Assembly: GCF_000427405.1 (NCBI RefSeq)
Contig: NZ_KE386491.1
Location: 3,915,812 to 3,979,811, forward strand
Length of the DNA: 64,000 bases
DNA from: Flectobacillus major DSM 103
GTDB taxonomy: Bacteria > Bacteroidota > Bacteroidia > Cytophagales > Spirosomataceae
Direction: 5' to 3'
Shown here: positions 17,950 to 26,213 of the stretch, in pieces
How positions within the stretch are numbered: position 1 is the first letter of the stretch
Layout of the letters: the number at the start of each line of letters is the position of its first letter
Program-made: the position numbers and the translations under genes
Notes under the pieces: generated by a model
Database searches by the model: none
Told to the model about the DNA's origin: nothing
What the model saw: only the letters and a program-made list of their open reading frames with translations

Positions 17950-19544
17950 TGAAAGCGACTACAAAAATATTCATATCTCTATTAATTATTGGCCTGATGA
18001 GTTCTTGCGAAAAAGAATGGGTCGATACCAAGCCTAACGGCGAACCAACAACAGCTTATTTCTGGAAAAGTGCCGACGATGTCAATAAGGCTGTGGCTTC
18101 TATGTACATTGCTTTCAAAAATGAATCTACTTGGGGGCGTGATTTGTTTTGGATGCAAAATGCAAGCGATGACTTGATTGTGGGTCGCTCAAAAGCCGAT
18201 GGCGAAAACATCAAAAACTTTATTCCTTCTGGACGTGAAGGATACATGACAGGTGGTTGGAATACCCTTTATTCAATGCTCAACAAAGCCAATCAGGTAA
18301 TTGCAGGCGTACCCAAAGCCACCAATATTACCGAAGACCTAAGAAACAGAGCATTAGGAGAAGCCTATTTTGTTAGGGGCTTTTCACATTTCTGGCTTGC
18401 TTATTTGTGGGGCCACAAAGACCAAGGTGTTCCTTATGATGGCCCAGAAAACCCTGAGTTTGGTAAACGTGTACCTCCTCAGTTGGCTTCTGTAACCGAT
18501 AATTATGCCCAAATTGTGAGCGACCTTCAAAAAGCCGCCGACCTTTTACCTTTCTTTGAAACATATACTTCGACCGACCAAGGGCGAGCTCACAAAGCTG
18601 CCGCTTGGGCTTATATGGTAAAGGCGTATGCGTATTGGGCTCAGTATGACAACTCCAAATGGCAACTGATTCCAGCTTTATGCGATAAAATCAAGAATGA
18701 AGGCAAAAGAGCCCTGATTACAGGAAAAGAAACTGCCGCCGAGAATTATAAAGCAGTATTCAAAATTCAGAATAACTGGTCGTCTGAATATATATGGTCG
18801 GTAACTTCAGGGGTACAAGGTGGTTCAGAATTTATGGGGGTTATTCTCGAAAATAAAGGCTGGGGTATTTACAATGGTTGGGGGTATTTTCAGCCAACCG
18901 AAGAACTTTATGAAGAATACGAAGCCAACGACCCAAGACGTGAGGCCACTATCTTGAAGTTTGGTGATAAATTTACCTTCTTTGGCCAAGAACGTCAGTA
19001 TTATTCAACCAATAGCCTTTCGGGTTTCCAAATCAACAAATACATGGAGCCTTATAGCTATGGCTCAAATGGTAACGCAGGGTCAAATACCCAAATCAAT
19101 CCCAACGGCGATTACCCAACAACTAACCTCAATCTTTCATTAATCAGATATGCCGAAATATTGTTGTTTAAGGCAGAAGCCCTGATTCAGCAAGGAAAGA
19201 ATGCGGAGGCTGCACAACCGCTCAACGAAGTAAGAGCTAGGGTAGGTTTGGCACCAGTCAATGCACCTACTTTGGCAGATTTGAAACATGAAAGACGTGT
19301 AGAATTGGCTTGCGAATGGACTGATCGCTTGGCTGACTTAAAACGTTGGGGGGATGTTACCAAAATCAATGCTCCTTTACATGGCCGTATTCATGCCGAT
19401 AAGACTAACCCCAATTCAAGCTTTACAATTCAGCAAGTTTGGCCTGCTCGTAATTTTAGCACTGCCAAACACATGGCATGGCCGATTAGTCCCGACGAAA
19501 TTTCAAAAAGTAATGGTGCTTATAAACAAACGCCAGGCTGGTAG
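17949..19544 (+). CDS. SusD/RagB-family nutrient-binding outer-membrane lipoprotein
   Basis: SusD homologue of 531 aa, the lid of the SusCD importer. A lipobox is visible: the signal peptide ends LIIGLMSSC with Cys20 as the lipidation site. The N-terminal TPR-like helices (YMTGGWNTLYSMLNKANQVI) and the C-terminal SusD/RagB region (LIRYAEILLFKAEALIQQG, then LKHERRVELACEWTDRLADL) are typical. It starts on the susC stop codon. Ligand specificity cannot be read from sequence. Confidence 0.94.
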   Translation: MKATTKIFISLLIIGLMSSCEKEWVDTKPNGEPTTAYFWKSADDVNKAVASMYIAFKNESTWGRDLFWMQNASDDLIVGRSKADGENIKNFIPSGREGYMTGGWNTLYSMLNKANQVIAGVPKATNITEDLRNRALGEAYFVRGFSHFWLAYLWGHKDQGVPYDGPENPEFGKRVPPQLASVTDNYAQIVSDLQKAADLLPFFETYTSTDQGRAHKAAAWAYMVKAYAYWAQYDNSKWQLIPALCDKIKNEGKRALITGKETAAENYKAVFKIQNNWSSEYIWSVTSGVQGGSEFMGVILENKGWGIYNGWGYFQPTEELYEEYEANDPRREATILKFGDKFTFFGQERQYYSTNSLSGFQINKYMEPYSYGSNGNAGSNTQINPNGDYPTTNLNLSLIRYAEILLFKAEALIQQGKNAEAAQPLNEVRARVGLAPVNAPTLADLKHERRVELACEWTDRLADLKRWGDVTKINAPLHGRIHADKTNPNSSFTIQQVWPARNFSTAKHMAWPISPDEISKSNGAYKQTPGW

Positions 19545-19785
19545 TAATGAGGCTACATTACTAATTCATAATTCTGAGATAATAAGGTGGTAATAAACAA
19601 CCTACTTTTCTTGAATACTTTTGTCTATTGATTTTAGCATAAATACTCGTGCTATTGTTGATAGGCAAAGCAAAAGTGAATAAAACCCTACCATTATATC
19701 AGTAAATTATGAGGTATTTGCTCTTTGCTTTTGTGTCTACAACAACGGTAGAATGTAGCCCCAAAACGTAATAAAATTTCATTAT

Positions 19786-19923
19786 ACTTCCCGATAATGC
19801 CTTCATAAGTAGAAGTGCTAAATGATAATACTGATTTTGAAAATAAATAATTGACTATCGGTTGGTTGTTCAATTTGCAGTTTCAGATTTATGTTACACG
19901 AACTTATATTATTATCGGGAAGT
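19786..19923. repeat. 13-bp perfect inverted repeat spanning the leader of the phosphatase gene
   Basis: ACTTCCCGATAAT (19786-19798) and ATTATCGGGAAGT (19911-19923) are perfect inverted copies 112 bases apart, the second ending 14 bases before the preferred phosphatase start codon. The arms could form a long-range stem or be two half-sites. The surrounding 393-base gap 19545-19937 shows no gene and no obvious terminator after susD. Confidence 0.5.
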
Positions 19924-19937
19924 TTTATTTTGCTTAT

Positions 19938-21779
19938 ATGAAAAAAAACATTCTCTTACTAATGCTACTGATGGGTATGGTAGATGGATACGCCCAAACC
20001 AAGGTGTATACCATGAAAAACGCCCATGCCCACAACGATTATCTTCACAATTTGCCCTTCTATGAGGCATACGGTTTACAATACGGTATGATAGAAGCCG
20101 ATGTTTTCCCTCAAGGAAATGACCTAATGGTAGCTCATGAAAAAGCCGAAATAGAGCCTCAGCGTACATTCAAAAAGCTCTATTTAGAGCCTCTTATTCA
20201 GCAAATACAACTGCGGAAAGGCAAGGCCTATGCCAACGGCCAGCAGCTCCAATTGTTGATTGATATTAAAGAAGGAGGAATAGAAGCCCTCAAAATTCTT
20301 ACAGAGCAAATCAAGCCCTATTACTCGTATTTTGATACCCAAAGTAATCCTAATGCAGTACAAATTATCATTTCTGGAGATATGCCTTCTCCAACAACGT
20401 ATGCCCAATTTGATAAAGCTTTCTTTTTTGATGGTCGCCCCAAACAAGTATATTCGCAAGAAGCTTTTGAGCGAGTACCGCTTATTAGTACAAGTATGAG
20501 CGACTTTACTCGTTGGAATGGAAAAGGACTTATTACAGCTCCGCAATACCGTAAGGTGAAGAGTTTTGTAGATTCTGTACATGCTACTGGCAAACTCGTT
20601 CGCCTTTGGGGTGTACCCAATTCTATTACTGCTTATAAAACTTTGATAAAACTAGGCGTAGATTATATCGGTACAGATAATTTGCCCGAATTGGCAGGTT
20701 TCTTAAAAAACCTAGTAAGCTACTCGGCAGCACCGATTCAACAACATATTCCGTATTTACCTACCTATCAGTCTGATGGTATAGCCAAGCGTTCTAAAAA
20801 TGTAATTCTATTGATAGGCGATGGTATGGGGCTTGCCCAAATTTATAGTGGAATGACAGCCAATGGAGGTAAATTGAACTGGGCAAACTTTAAAAATGTA
20901 GGTTTCTCCAAAACCAATTCGGCTGATAGCTTTTGTACCGACTCGGCCGCAGGAGCTACTGCATTATCGACTGGCGAAAAAACTAATAACCGCTATATTG
21001 GCATGGATACCCTCCAAAAGCCCCTTCAAAATATTAGTGAAATATTGGCTACACAAAAGAAAAAAATAGGGCTGGTAGTATCTGAAGAAATAACAGGTGC
21101 AACACCCGCCTCTTTTTATGCTCACGAGCCAGAGCGTGATTGGTATTCGTTGATAGCCGAACATTTGCCAACAAGCCCCGTCGACCTCACCATCGGAGCA
21201 GGAATCGAGTCGTTTAAGCCAGAAGTAATGAAAGCCCTTCATCAAAAGGGTAAAGTGTTGTCGAGCCTAGACGAACTTAAAAAAGCCAGTGCCAAAGACC
21301 GCAATTTTGTATTTGTATCTAAAGACGAAGTCCGCCCAAAACATGAAGGACGAGGCTCATATCTTTCTGATGCTTTTGATGCTGCTGTCGACAAGCTTCA
21401 GCAGTCACCCAATGGTTTTTTCTTGATGTTAGAAGGCTCTAAAATTGACTGGGGAGGACACGCCAATAACCTGAATTATGTAGTAAATGAAATGCTAGAT
21501 TTTGATGAAGTAATAGGAAAAGCCCTAGCTTTTGCCGATAAAAATGGCGAAACAACCATCGTGATTACTGCTGACCACGAAACAGGTGGTTTGTCGCTAT
21601 TGGATGGTAATTTCCACACTGGTGCTGTTGATGGTAATTTTTCTACCAATGACCACTCAGGGATTTTAGTACCTGTAATGGCTTATGGCCCCAATGCTTC
21701 TCAATTTAGAGGTGTTTATGAAAACAATACGATTTTTAAAAAATTATTAGCATGCTTTGGTTTGGCCAAAAGCAAGTAA
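19938..21779 (+). CDS. Secreted AIM6-like phosphodiesterase / alkaline phosphatase fusion
   Basis: Two-domain exported protein of about 613 aa. Start MKKNILLLMLLMGMVDGYAQ at 19938 gives a clean signal peptide; an in-frame start at 19851 would spoil it. The N-terminal domain (about 22-265) resembles AIM6-like members of the PI-PLC/GDPD superfamily: NAHAHNDY near 31, IEADVF, VAHEKAE, a following RTFKKLYLEPL, and IGTDNLPELAGFL at its end. The C-terminal domain (about 283-610) is alkaline phosphatase: NVILLIGDGMG metal site near 287, TDSAAGATALSTG with the nucleophile Ser near 335, LEGSKIDWGGHANN, and ITADHETGG near 545. One polypeptide could thus hydrolyse a phosphodiester and release Pi from the product. 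It follows susD on the same strand after a long leader. Domain calls are solid; the coupled reaction is inference. Confidence 0.88.
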   Translation: MKKNILLLMLLMGMVDGYAQTKVYTMKNAHAHNDYLHNLPFYEAYGLQYGMIEADVFPQGNDLMVAHEKAEIEPQRTFKKLYLEPLIQQIQLRKGKAYANGQQLQLLIDIKEGGIEALKILTEQIKPYYSYFDTQSNPNAVQIIISGDMPSPTTYAQFDKAFFFDGRPKQVYSQEAFERVPLISTSMSDFTRWNGKGLITAPQYRKVKSFVDSVHATGKLVRLWGVPNSITAYKTLIKLGVDYIGTDNLPELAGFLKNLVSYSAAPIQQHIPYLPTYQSDGIAKRSKNVILLIGDGMGLAQIYSGMTANGGKLNWANFKNVGFSKTNSADSFCTDSAAGATALSTGEKTNNRYIGMDTLQKPLQNISEILATQKKKIGLVVSEEITGATPASFYAHEPERDWYSLIAEHLPTSPVDLTIGAGIESFKPEVMKALHQKGKVLSSLDELKKASAKDRNFVFVSKDEVRPKHEGRGSYLSDAFDAAVDKLQQSPNGFFLMLEGSKIDWGGHANNLNYVVNEMLDFDEVIGKALAFADKNGETTIVITADHETGGLSLLDGNFHTGAVDGNFSTNDHSGILVPVMAYGPNASQFRGVYENNTIFKKLLACFGLAKSK

Positions 21780-21911
21780 AAATTTAAGGTACAGAGAGGG
21801 ATATTACTCGTAAAGTCTTGAGCTATTCAATGACAAGATGATTGGCGAAAACCCCTCTGTATCTATTACGTTGAAACAATCAACGATACTATCAAAATAG
21901 AGATAGCAACC

Positions 21912-23033
21912 TTAGCTTTCCAAGGCTTGTTCCCAATCGGCTATCAAATCTTCAATATTTTCTAAGCCAACCGAAACCCTCAATAAATTATCGGGTGTTA
22001 GGCTAGTTGGCCCCTCAATCGACTTTCGATGTTCTATGAGGCTTTCAACTCCCCCCAAGCTGGTCGCTGTAGTAAACAATGCTAATTTACCTGTGATATT
22101 CATGGCATTTTGTGCATCACCTTTGATTTGTACCGATAACATTGCTCCTGTATCTGACATTTGTTTTTGAGCAATGGCATATTGTGGATGACTTGGCAAA
22201 CCAGGGTAATGTACAGCCTCTATCTGTGGATGTTGATTCAAATAATCGGCAAGGGCTTTGGCATTGGCTGTTTGAGCTTTTACTCGAAGAGCCAATGTTT
22301 TGATACCACGAGCTACCAACCAGCACTCAAATGGCGATGGTACAGCCCCTGTAAGTTTTTGAATATTTCTAAGTTTGCTAGCAAGATACACATCCTCTTT
22401 TACTACCAATGCACCTCCTAGTACATCGCCGTGTCCGCCAAAATATTTGGTTGTAGAGTGCATAACTATATCTGCCCCTAAATCTAGCGGTCGTTGAATA
22501 ATAGGCGTTGCCCATGTATTGTCTACAGCACATAATGCCCCAACACCATGAGCCAATTCGCTAATAGCCTGTATATCTGATATTTTCAATTGAGGATTAG
22601 AGGGCGACTCTATCCATATTAGCCTGGTATTGGGGCGAATGGCTTGTTTGATAGCTGTCAAGTCGGTCATATCTACCTTCGTGAGGCTCAGTCCCCAGCC
22701 CCCAAATACCTCTTCAATCAATACATTAGTAGCAAAATACGCATCGTCGGGAGTAATAATATGGTCGCCACTTTTAAATGCTTGAAATAAAGCTGTTGTT
22801 GCAGCCATACCCGACGCAAAGGCAAAACCTACTTGTCCATTTTCGAGTAAGGCTATACTCTTTTCCAACAACTGACGATTTGGGTTGTCATTTCGTGAGT
22901 AAATATAGCCATGAGCATAAGAGCCGTCGGTTTCTCTTTCGTAAGTTGTAGAAAGGTAAATCGGTGAGGCTACCGCACCAGCATTGCTGTCGGTCATTTG
23001 GGTACTTTTAATGGCAAGGGTTTCTATTTTCAT
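21912..23033 (-). CDS. Cys/Met-metabolism PLP-dependent enzyme (cystathionine gamma-synthase/lyase type)
   Basis: Fold-type I PLP enzyme of 373 aa. Visible: the phosphate-binding region (FAFASGMAATTALFQAFKSG), AVDNTWATPIIQRPLDLGAD with the cofactor-stacking Asp, and the Schiff-base lysine in HSTTKYFGGHGDVLGG near residue 196; the C-terminal SLGGVESLIEHRKSIEGPTS is family-typical. The family includes cystathionine gamma-synthase, cystathionine lyases, methionine gamma-lyase and O-acetylhomoserine sulfhydrylase, which motif reading cannot separate safely. It converges with the phosphatase gene and stands alone. No methionine-type riboswitch was recognised upstream. Confidence 0.88.
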   Translation of the reverse strand: MKIETLAIKSTQMTDSNAGAVASPIYLSTTYERETDGSYAHGYIYSRNDNPNRQLLEKSIALLENGQVGFAFASGMAATTALFQAFKSGDHIITPDDAYFATNVLIEEVFGGWGLSLTKVDMTDLTAIKQAIRPNTRLIWIESPSNPQLKISDIQAISELAHGVGALCAVDNTWATPIIQRPLDLGADIVMHSTTKYFGGHGDVLGGALVVKEDVYLASKLRNIQKLTGAVPSPFECWLVARGIKTLALRVKAQTANAKALADYLNQHPQIEAVHYPGLPSHPQYAIAQKQMSDTGAMLSVQIKGDAQNAMNITGKLALFTTATSLGGVESLIEHRKSIEGPTSLTPDNLLRVSVGLENIEDLIADWEQALES

Positions 23034-23341
23034 GATGTTTTTAGTTTGTGCTGCAATTTAAGGAAATAGGCTCAAATCTGTGATAAGTTCCTTATGTGTG
23101 AATTGTAATATTCCGTTGCATAAGGCTGAATAGTATTGTTTTTGAAAACAAGGCTAAAACCGATAGAGCGTAAAATATACGCTTTTCCCTTTTTTGTGAA
23201 TAGCTACTAAAATAGCATAGTTTTCAAGCCAATAAAGTAGTAAACACAAAAGGATATAGCCTTGTTAGGCTGTTTTACTTTCAAGCTGTTTAAACAGCTC
23301 CATTATATATAATTACTCTGTCACAACGCATACACTTACCA
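23034..23341. other. Intergenic region, no gene seen
   Basis: 308 bases between two minus-strand genes. A small hairpin AGCGTA-AAATA-TACGCT lies at 23167-23183 with a T-rich flank on the plus strand, opposite to both neighbouring genes, so it is not their terminator. No riboswitch core, tRNA or coding sequence was recognised. Confidence 0.4.
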
Positions 23342-25531
23342 TCAATAACAGTCCATCAAAATCTGTCCATGCGATTGGAAGTAGCTTACACTTTTCCCTA
23401 TTTTTTCCTGACAAATAATATCCAGTACTTCAACTACATCTTTTTGCATGGCTAGCGAGCCACAAATCATAATTACGCCTTTGTTTTGTAATACTTCGGC
23501 AAATTGTTGGGCATCTCGTTTTACTAAATCGCCTACATATTGTTTCGTTCCTTCTCTGGATAAAGCAATATGCAGTTGTTGTAATTGCTGATTTTCTTGA
23601 AATGCTTTGAGTGATGCTTGGTAAATTTCTAAAGAAGTATGAGTACGGAAACCGCAATAAAGCTGTAAAGGAATCTGCTTTTTATTTTGACTAATCATGC
23701 CCAGAAAAGGAGCAATGCCCGTTCCGTTACAAATCATCATCACAGAACTTGCTTTTTTAGGAAAATGGAAAGCTTTATTTCTGACGATTTTAGCTGAAAT
23801 CGTTTCTTCCACATTCAAATTATACAAGTAATTTGAGCCTAAACCATTTTGGTGAAGTTTAACACTCAACTGAATTTCTTTGTCAATCAATCCAATCGAA
23901 TACAATCTTTCTCGGTGGTCGTTGGCTGGATAAATCGCCAATAAATCTCCAGAAGTAACTTTTACTTTTTCTTGCGGAACAAGGCGAAGCATAAAAGTAT
24001 CTTCCGAAAAAGTATTTTTTGTATGGTGAAGCACTTTTAAAGTACTCTGTTCTTCTGCTTTAGGACTTTCAATTTTTAAAGAAATAGGCAAATTCGTTTG
24101 CTGTGTCCAAGCTTCAGCCCATAAACCAAATTCACTTGGCGATTTATCGGCAACGGTATGAATGCCCACCAAAGGTTTTGCCCAATTTTGCTGATTCAAT
24201 AATTGGTTTACTTCAAAAGCAAACTGACAAAAATCTGGGTAAGCGTGCGAACCAAAACCTAACACTGAAAAACGAATAGGATTCTGTTGTGGATATTTTG
24301 CCAGTAATGAAGCAAATTTTTGGGCATTGGTCGGAGCGTCGCCTAAACCATAAGTGGCTGTCATTACCAATAAATGTTCGGCTTTTGGAAATACTCGGTA
24401 CTGATTCATTTCGGCTAAAAATGATTTTTCACCGCTTTGAATCAACTGCTCATGCACCGACGAAGCAAACTGTAAAGTACTTCCGTTTTCAGAACCTACC
24501 AAAATGATAAATTTACTTTCTTCGGCACTGTACTTGTTTTTGATACCTTTTGCTTTTCGTTTAAAAGTAATCGCAAAGCCCGAATAGATAAAAAACAAAA
24601 TGTTGCAAGAAGCAATTGCCAAGATAATTGCCCACAGAAAACCTGTTCTGCCCGTATGCAAATCAAGACTAAGATTGGTCAATAACTGAGCCGTAGGATA
24701 CTTTTTTTCAGCCAAAATTTCACCTGTAATTTGGTTGACCGCAAGCTCTCTGTCTTTTAATTTGAAAGTATAATAATCTTCTACGTCTTCCGAAAAAGGA
24801 AACTCAATACTTTCTACTTCCGACAGTTTGGTGTTTTTAAAAATAGCAAAATCTTCGGGCTTTTGTGCTGGCGAAGATTTGATGGCATCAAAGTCTATGT
24901 CTAAAGATACTTTTTCACTTTTGATAAGCTCAAATCTTACCAAAGAAAGATACGTTCCCGTCAGAGCGATTATTAATATCGGAATCAGCGACAAGCGTCC
25001 CAACACTACGTGATAGTATTGAGCAAAATTTTCTTTGACGATTTTGGTAAAAAAGCGTTTTACGCCTCTTTGTCTTTGAATGATAAGTATCGTTCCCGAA
25101 ATACTAATTAGGAGTAATAAAAAAGCTGTTAAGCCAATCAAAAAACGACCCGTTTCATGGATGAAAAGAGAGCGGTGTAAATCGGTTGTCCACTGGAAAA
25201 ACTCATTTTTTGGCGAAGGAATACCCAGTACTTTGCCATCGAGCGGATTTACATAAACTGCTTTATTGTTGCCGTCGATGTTACTGCCTTTGATGATGAC
25301 CGATTGATGAGCATCCACACTTAACTCGCTAATATCAGGATATTTCTTTCTTAATTGTGGAAGCGTCTGTGATAAAGTAATACTTTTAAAATCACCAACT
25401 TGATGTGTATTTACAGTACCGACGATAGGTTCAAAAGCAAGAATTACACCCGTTATTGAAGCCAGAGCAAGGAATAAAAAAGAAGATACAGCCAGTATTA
25501 AGTGGCTGTATCTCCAGATTGAAATTGTCAT
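23342..25531 (-). CDS. PepSY-flavodoxin-FAD/NAD(P)H reductase membrane protein
   Basis: Inner-membrane electron-transfer protein of 729 aa. The N-terminal PepSY-associated TM part has four helices (near 10-32, 130-155, 178-200 and 298-322). Then come a flavodoxin-like FMN domain (ILVGSENGSTLQFASSVHEQ near 340, MTATYGLGDAPTNAQ) and an FAD/NAD(P)H ferredoxin-reductase-like part (LYSIGLIDKE; ICNGTGIAPFLGMI near 620; C-terminal GSLAMQKDVVEVL). The domain order resembles sulfite-reductase flavoprotein or diflavin reductase fused to PepSY, which in Bacteroidota often accompanies siderophore or haem uptake and is thought to reduce ferric iron. It is 14 bases downstream of the DUF2271 gene, so co-transcribed. 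The role is inferred. Confidence 0.9.
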   Translation of the reverse strand: MTISIWRYSHLILAVSSFLFLALASITGVILAFEPIVGTVNTHQVGDFKSITLSQTLPQLRKKYPDISELSVDAHQSVIIKGSNIDGNNKAVYVNPLDGKVLGIPSPKNEFFQWTTDLHRSLFIHETGRFLIGLTAFLLLLISISGTILIIQRQRGVKRFFTKIVKENFAQYYHVVLGRLSLIPILIIALTGTYLSLVRFELIKSEKVSLDIDFDAIKSSPAQKPEDFAIFKNTKLSEVESIEFPFSEDVEDYYTFKLKDRELAVNQITGEILAEKKYPTAQLLTNLSLDLHTGRTGFLWAIILAIASCNILFFIYSGFAITFKRKAKGIKNKYSAEESKFIILVGSENGSTLQFASSVHEQLIQSGEKSFLAEMNQYRVFPKAEHLLVMTATYGLGDAPTNAQKFASLLAKYPQQNPIRFSVLGFGSHAYPDFCQFAFEVNQLLNQQNWAKPLVGIHTVADKSPSEFGLWAEAWTQQTNLPISLKIESPKAEEQSTLKVLHHTKNTFSEDTFMLRLVPQEKVKVTSGDLLAIYPANDHRERLYSIGLIDKEIQLSVKLHQNGLGSNYLYNLNVEETISAKIVRNKAFHFPKKASSVMMICNGTGIAPFLGMISQNKKQIPLQLYCGFRTHTSLEIYQASLKAFQENQQLQQLHIALSREGTKQYVGDLVKRDAQQFAEVLQNKGVIMICGSLAMQKDVVEVLDIICQEKIGKSVSYFQSHGQILMDCY

Positions 25532-25545
25532 AGATTGATACCTGA

Positions 25546-26031
25546 TTAGTTAGCACTAAAACGCACGTAGCGGATATACCCTGTACCTTCGCTTTTAGCC
25601 GAAAGCCCTTCCGTAGTCAACGGAATTTCAAGGTCTTTTACATAATATGGTTTGTCTTCAACGGCACTTTCAAAGCGTAATTTATAGTTTGCATTCAGTT
25701 TTGAAGTTTCAATTTCAAGTTCTACCACACTTCTATCGCCACCCGCTGCCGAAGCACCCGTAATCGCACTGATGTTACTTGGTTTTTTCAAGTAAGCTTT
25801 ATGCCATTCTTTTAGGGTTTTGTACCATTTTTTATCAGAACCCAACACGTACAAAGTTTTGTCGTAGCCACCTTTTGCATCTACGATAGATACCACGATG
25901 TATGCTCCTTCGCCCATGTAATTGGTCATCTGAATCATACATTTGTACTTAGTAGTTTGTGCTGAGGAAGTAAAGGATTGAACAAGGCTTAATAGCACAA
26001 CAAAAAAGCCAATTTTACAGAAATTACGCAT
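25546..26031 (-). CDS. DUF2271-family exported protein
   Basis: Exported protein of 161 aa with a signal peptide (IGFFVVLLSLVQSFTSSAQ). The body matches the DUF2271 pattern: MIQMTNYMGEGAYIVVSIVD, then LYVLGSDKKWYKTLKEW, DAITGASAAGG-like ISAITGASAAGGDRS, and a beta-rich C-terminus ending GYIRYVRFSAN. DUF2271 proteins are commonly encoded beside PepSY membrane reductases, as here, and are presumed periplasmic partners. No biochemical role is established. Upstream repeats separate it from the ankyrin gene. Confidence 0.85.
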   Translation of the reverse strand: MRNFCKIGFFVVLLSLVQSFTSSAQTTKYKCMIQMTNYMGEGAYIVVSIVDAKGGYDKTLYVLGSDKKWYKTLKEWHKAYLKKPSNISAITGASAAGGDRSVVELEIETSKLNANYKLRFESAVEDKPYYVKDLEIPLTTEGLSAKSEGTGYIRYVRFSAN

Positions 26032-26213
26032 GTGTTATTGAGTGAATTAGTGAGTTGTGATTGAGTGAATTGTGAGTTAGTGAATTGTGAATAAATCATT
26101 TATCATATTAATCAATGCAATTTAGACACAGGCTTTATTTACCTTAAAAATTCGGTAATTAATATTTTAAATACTAATTCACAATTCACTAACTCACTCA
26201 ATACCTCACTAAC
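26032..26213. repeat. Inverted/direct repeat cluster between the ankyrin and DUF2271 genes
   Basis: TGAGTTAGTGAATTGTGAAT (26073-26092) recurs as a perfect 20-nt inverted copy at 26177-26196, 84 bases apart. Additional degenerate GAGTGAATTgTGAGTT-type units surround each arm (26038-26092 and 26177-26213). The repeats are arranged symmetrically across the gap. This resembles dispersed intergenic palindromic repeats rather than coding DNA. Confidence 0.7.

Noticed and set aside
19851-19937. Upstream start for the phosphatase fusion
   Set aside because: Would add 29 residues before an excellent signal peptide beginning at 19938.
23034-23341. SAM-type riboswitch upstream of the Cys/Met enzyme
   Set aside because: No conserved core could be recognised by eye; only a small hairpin in the opposite sense.
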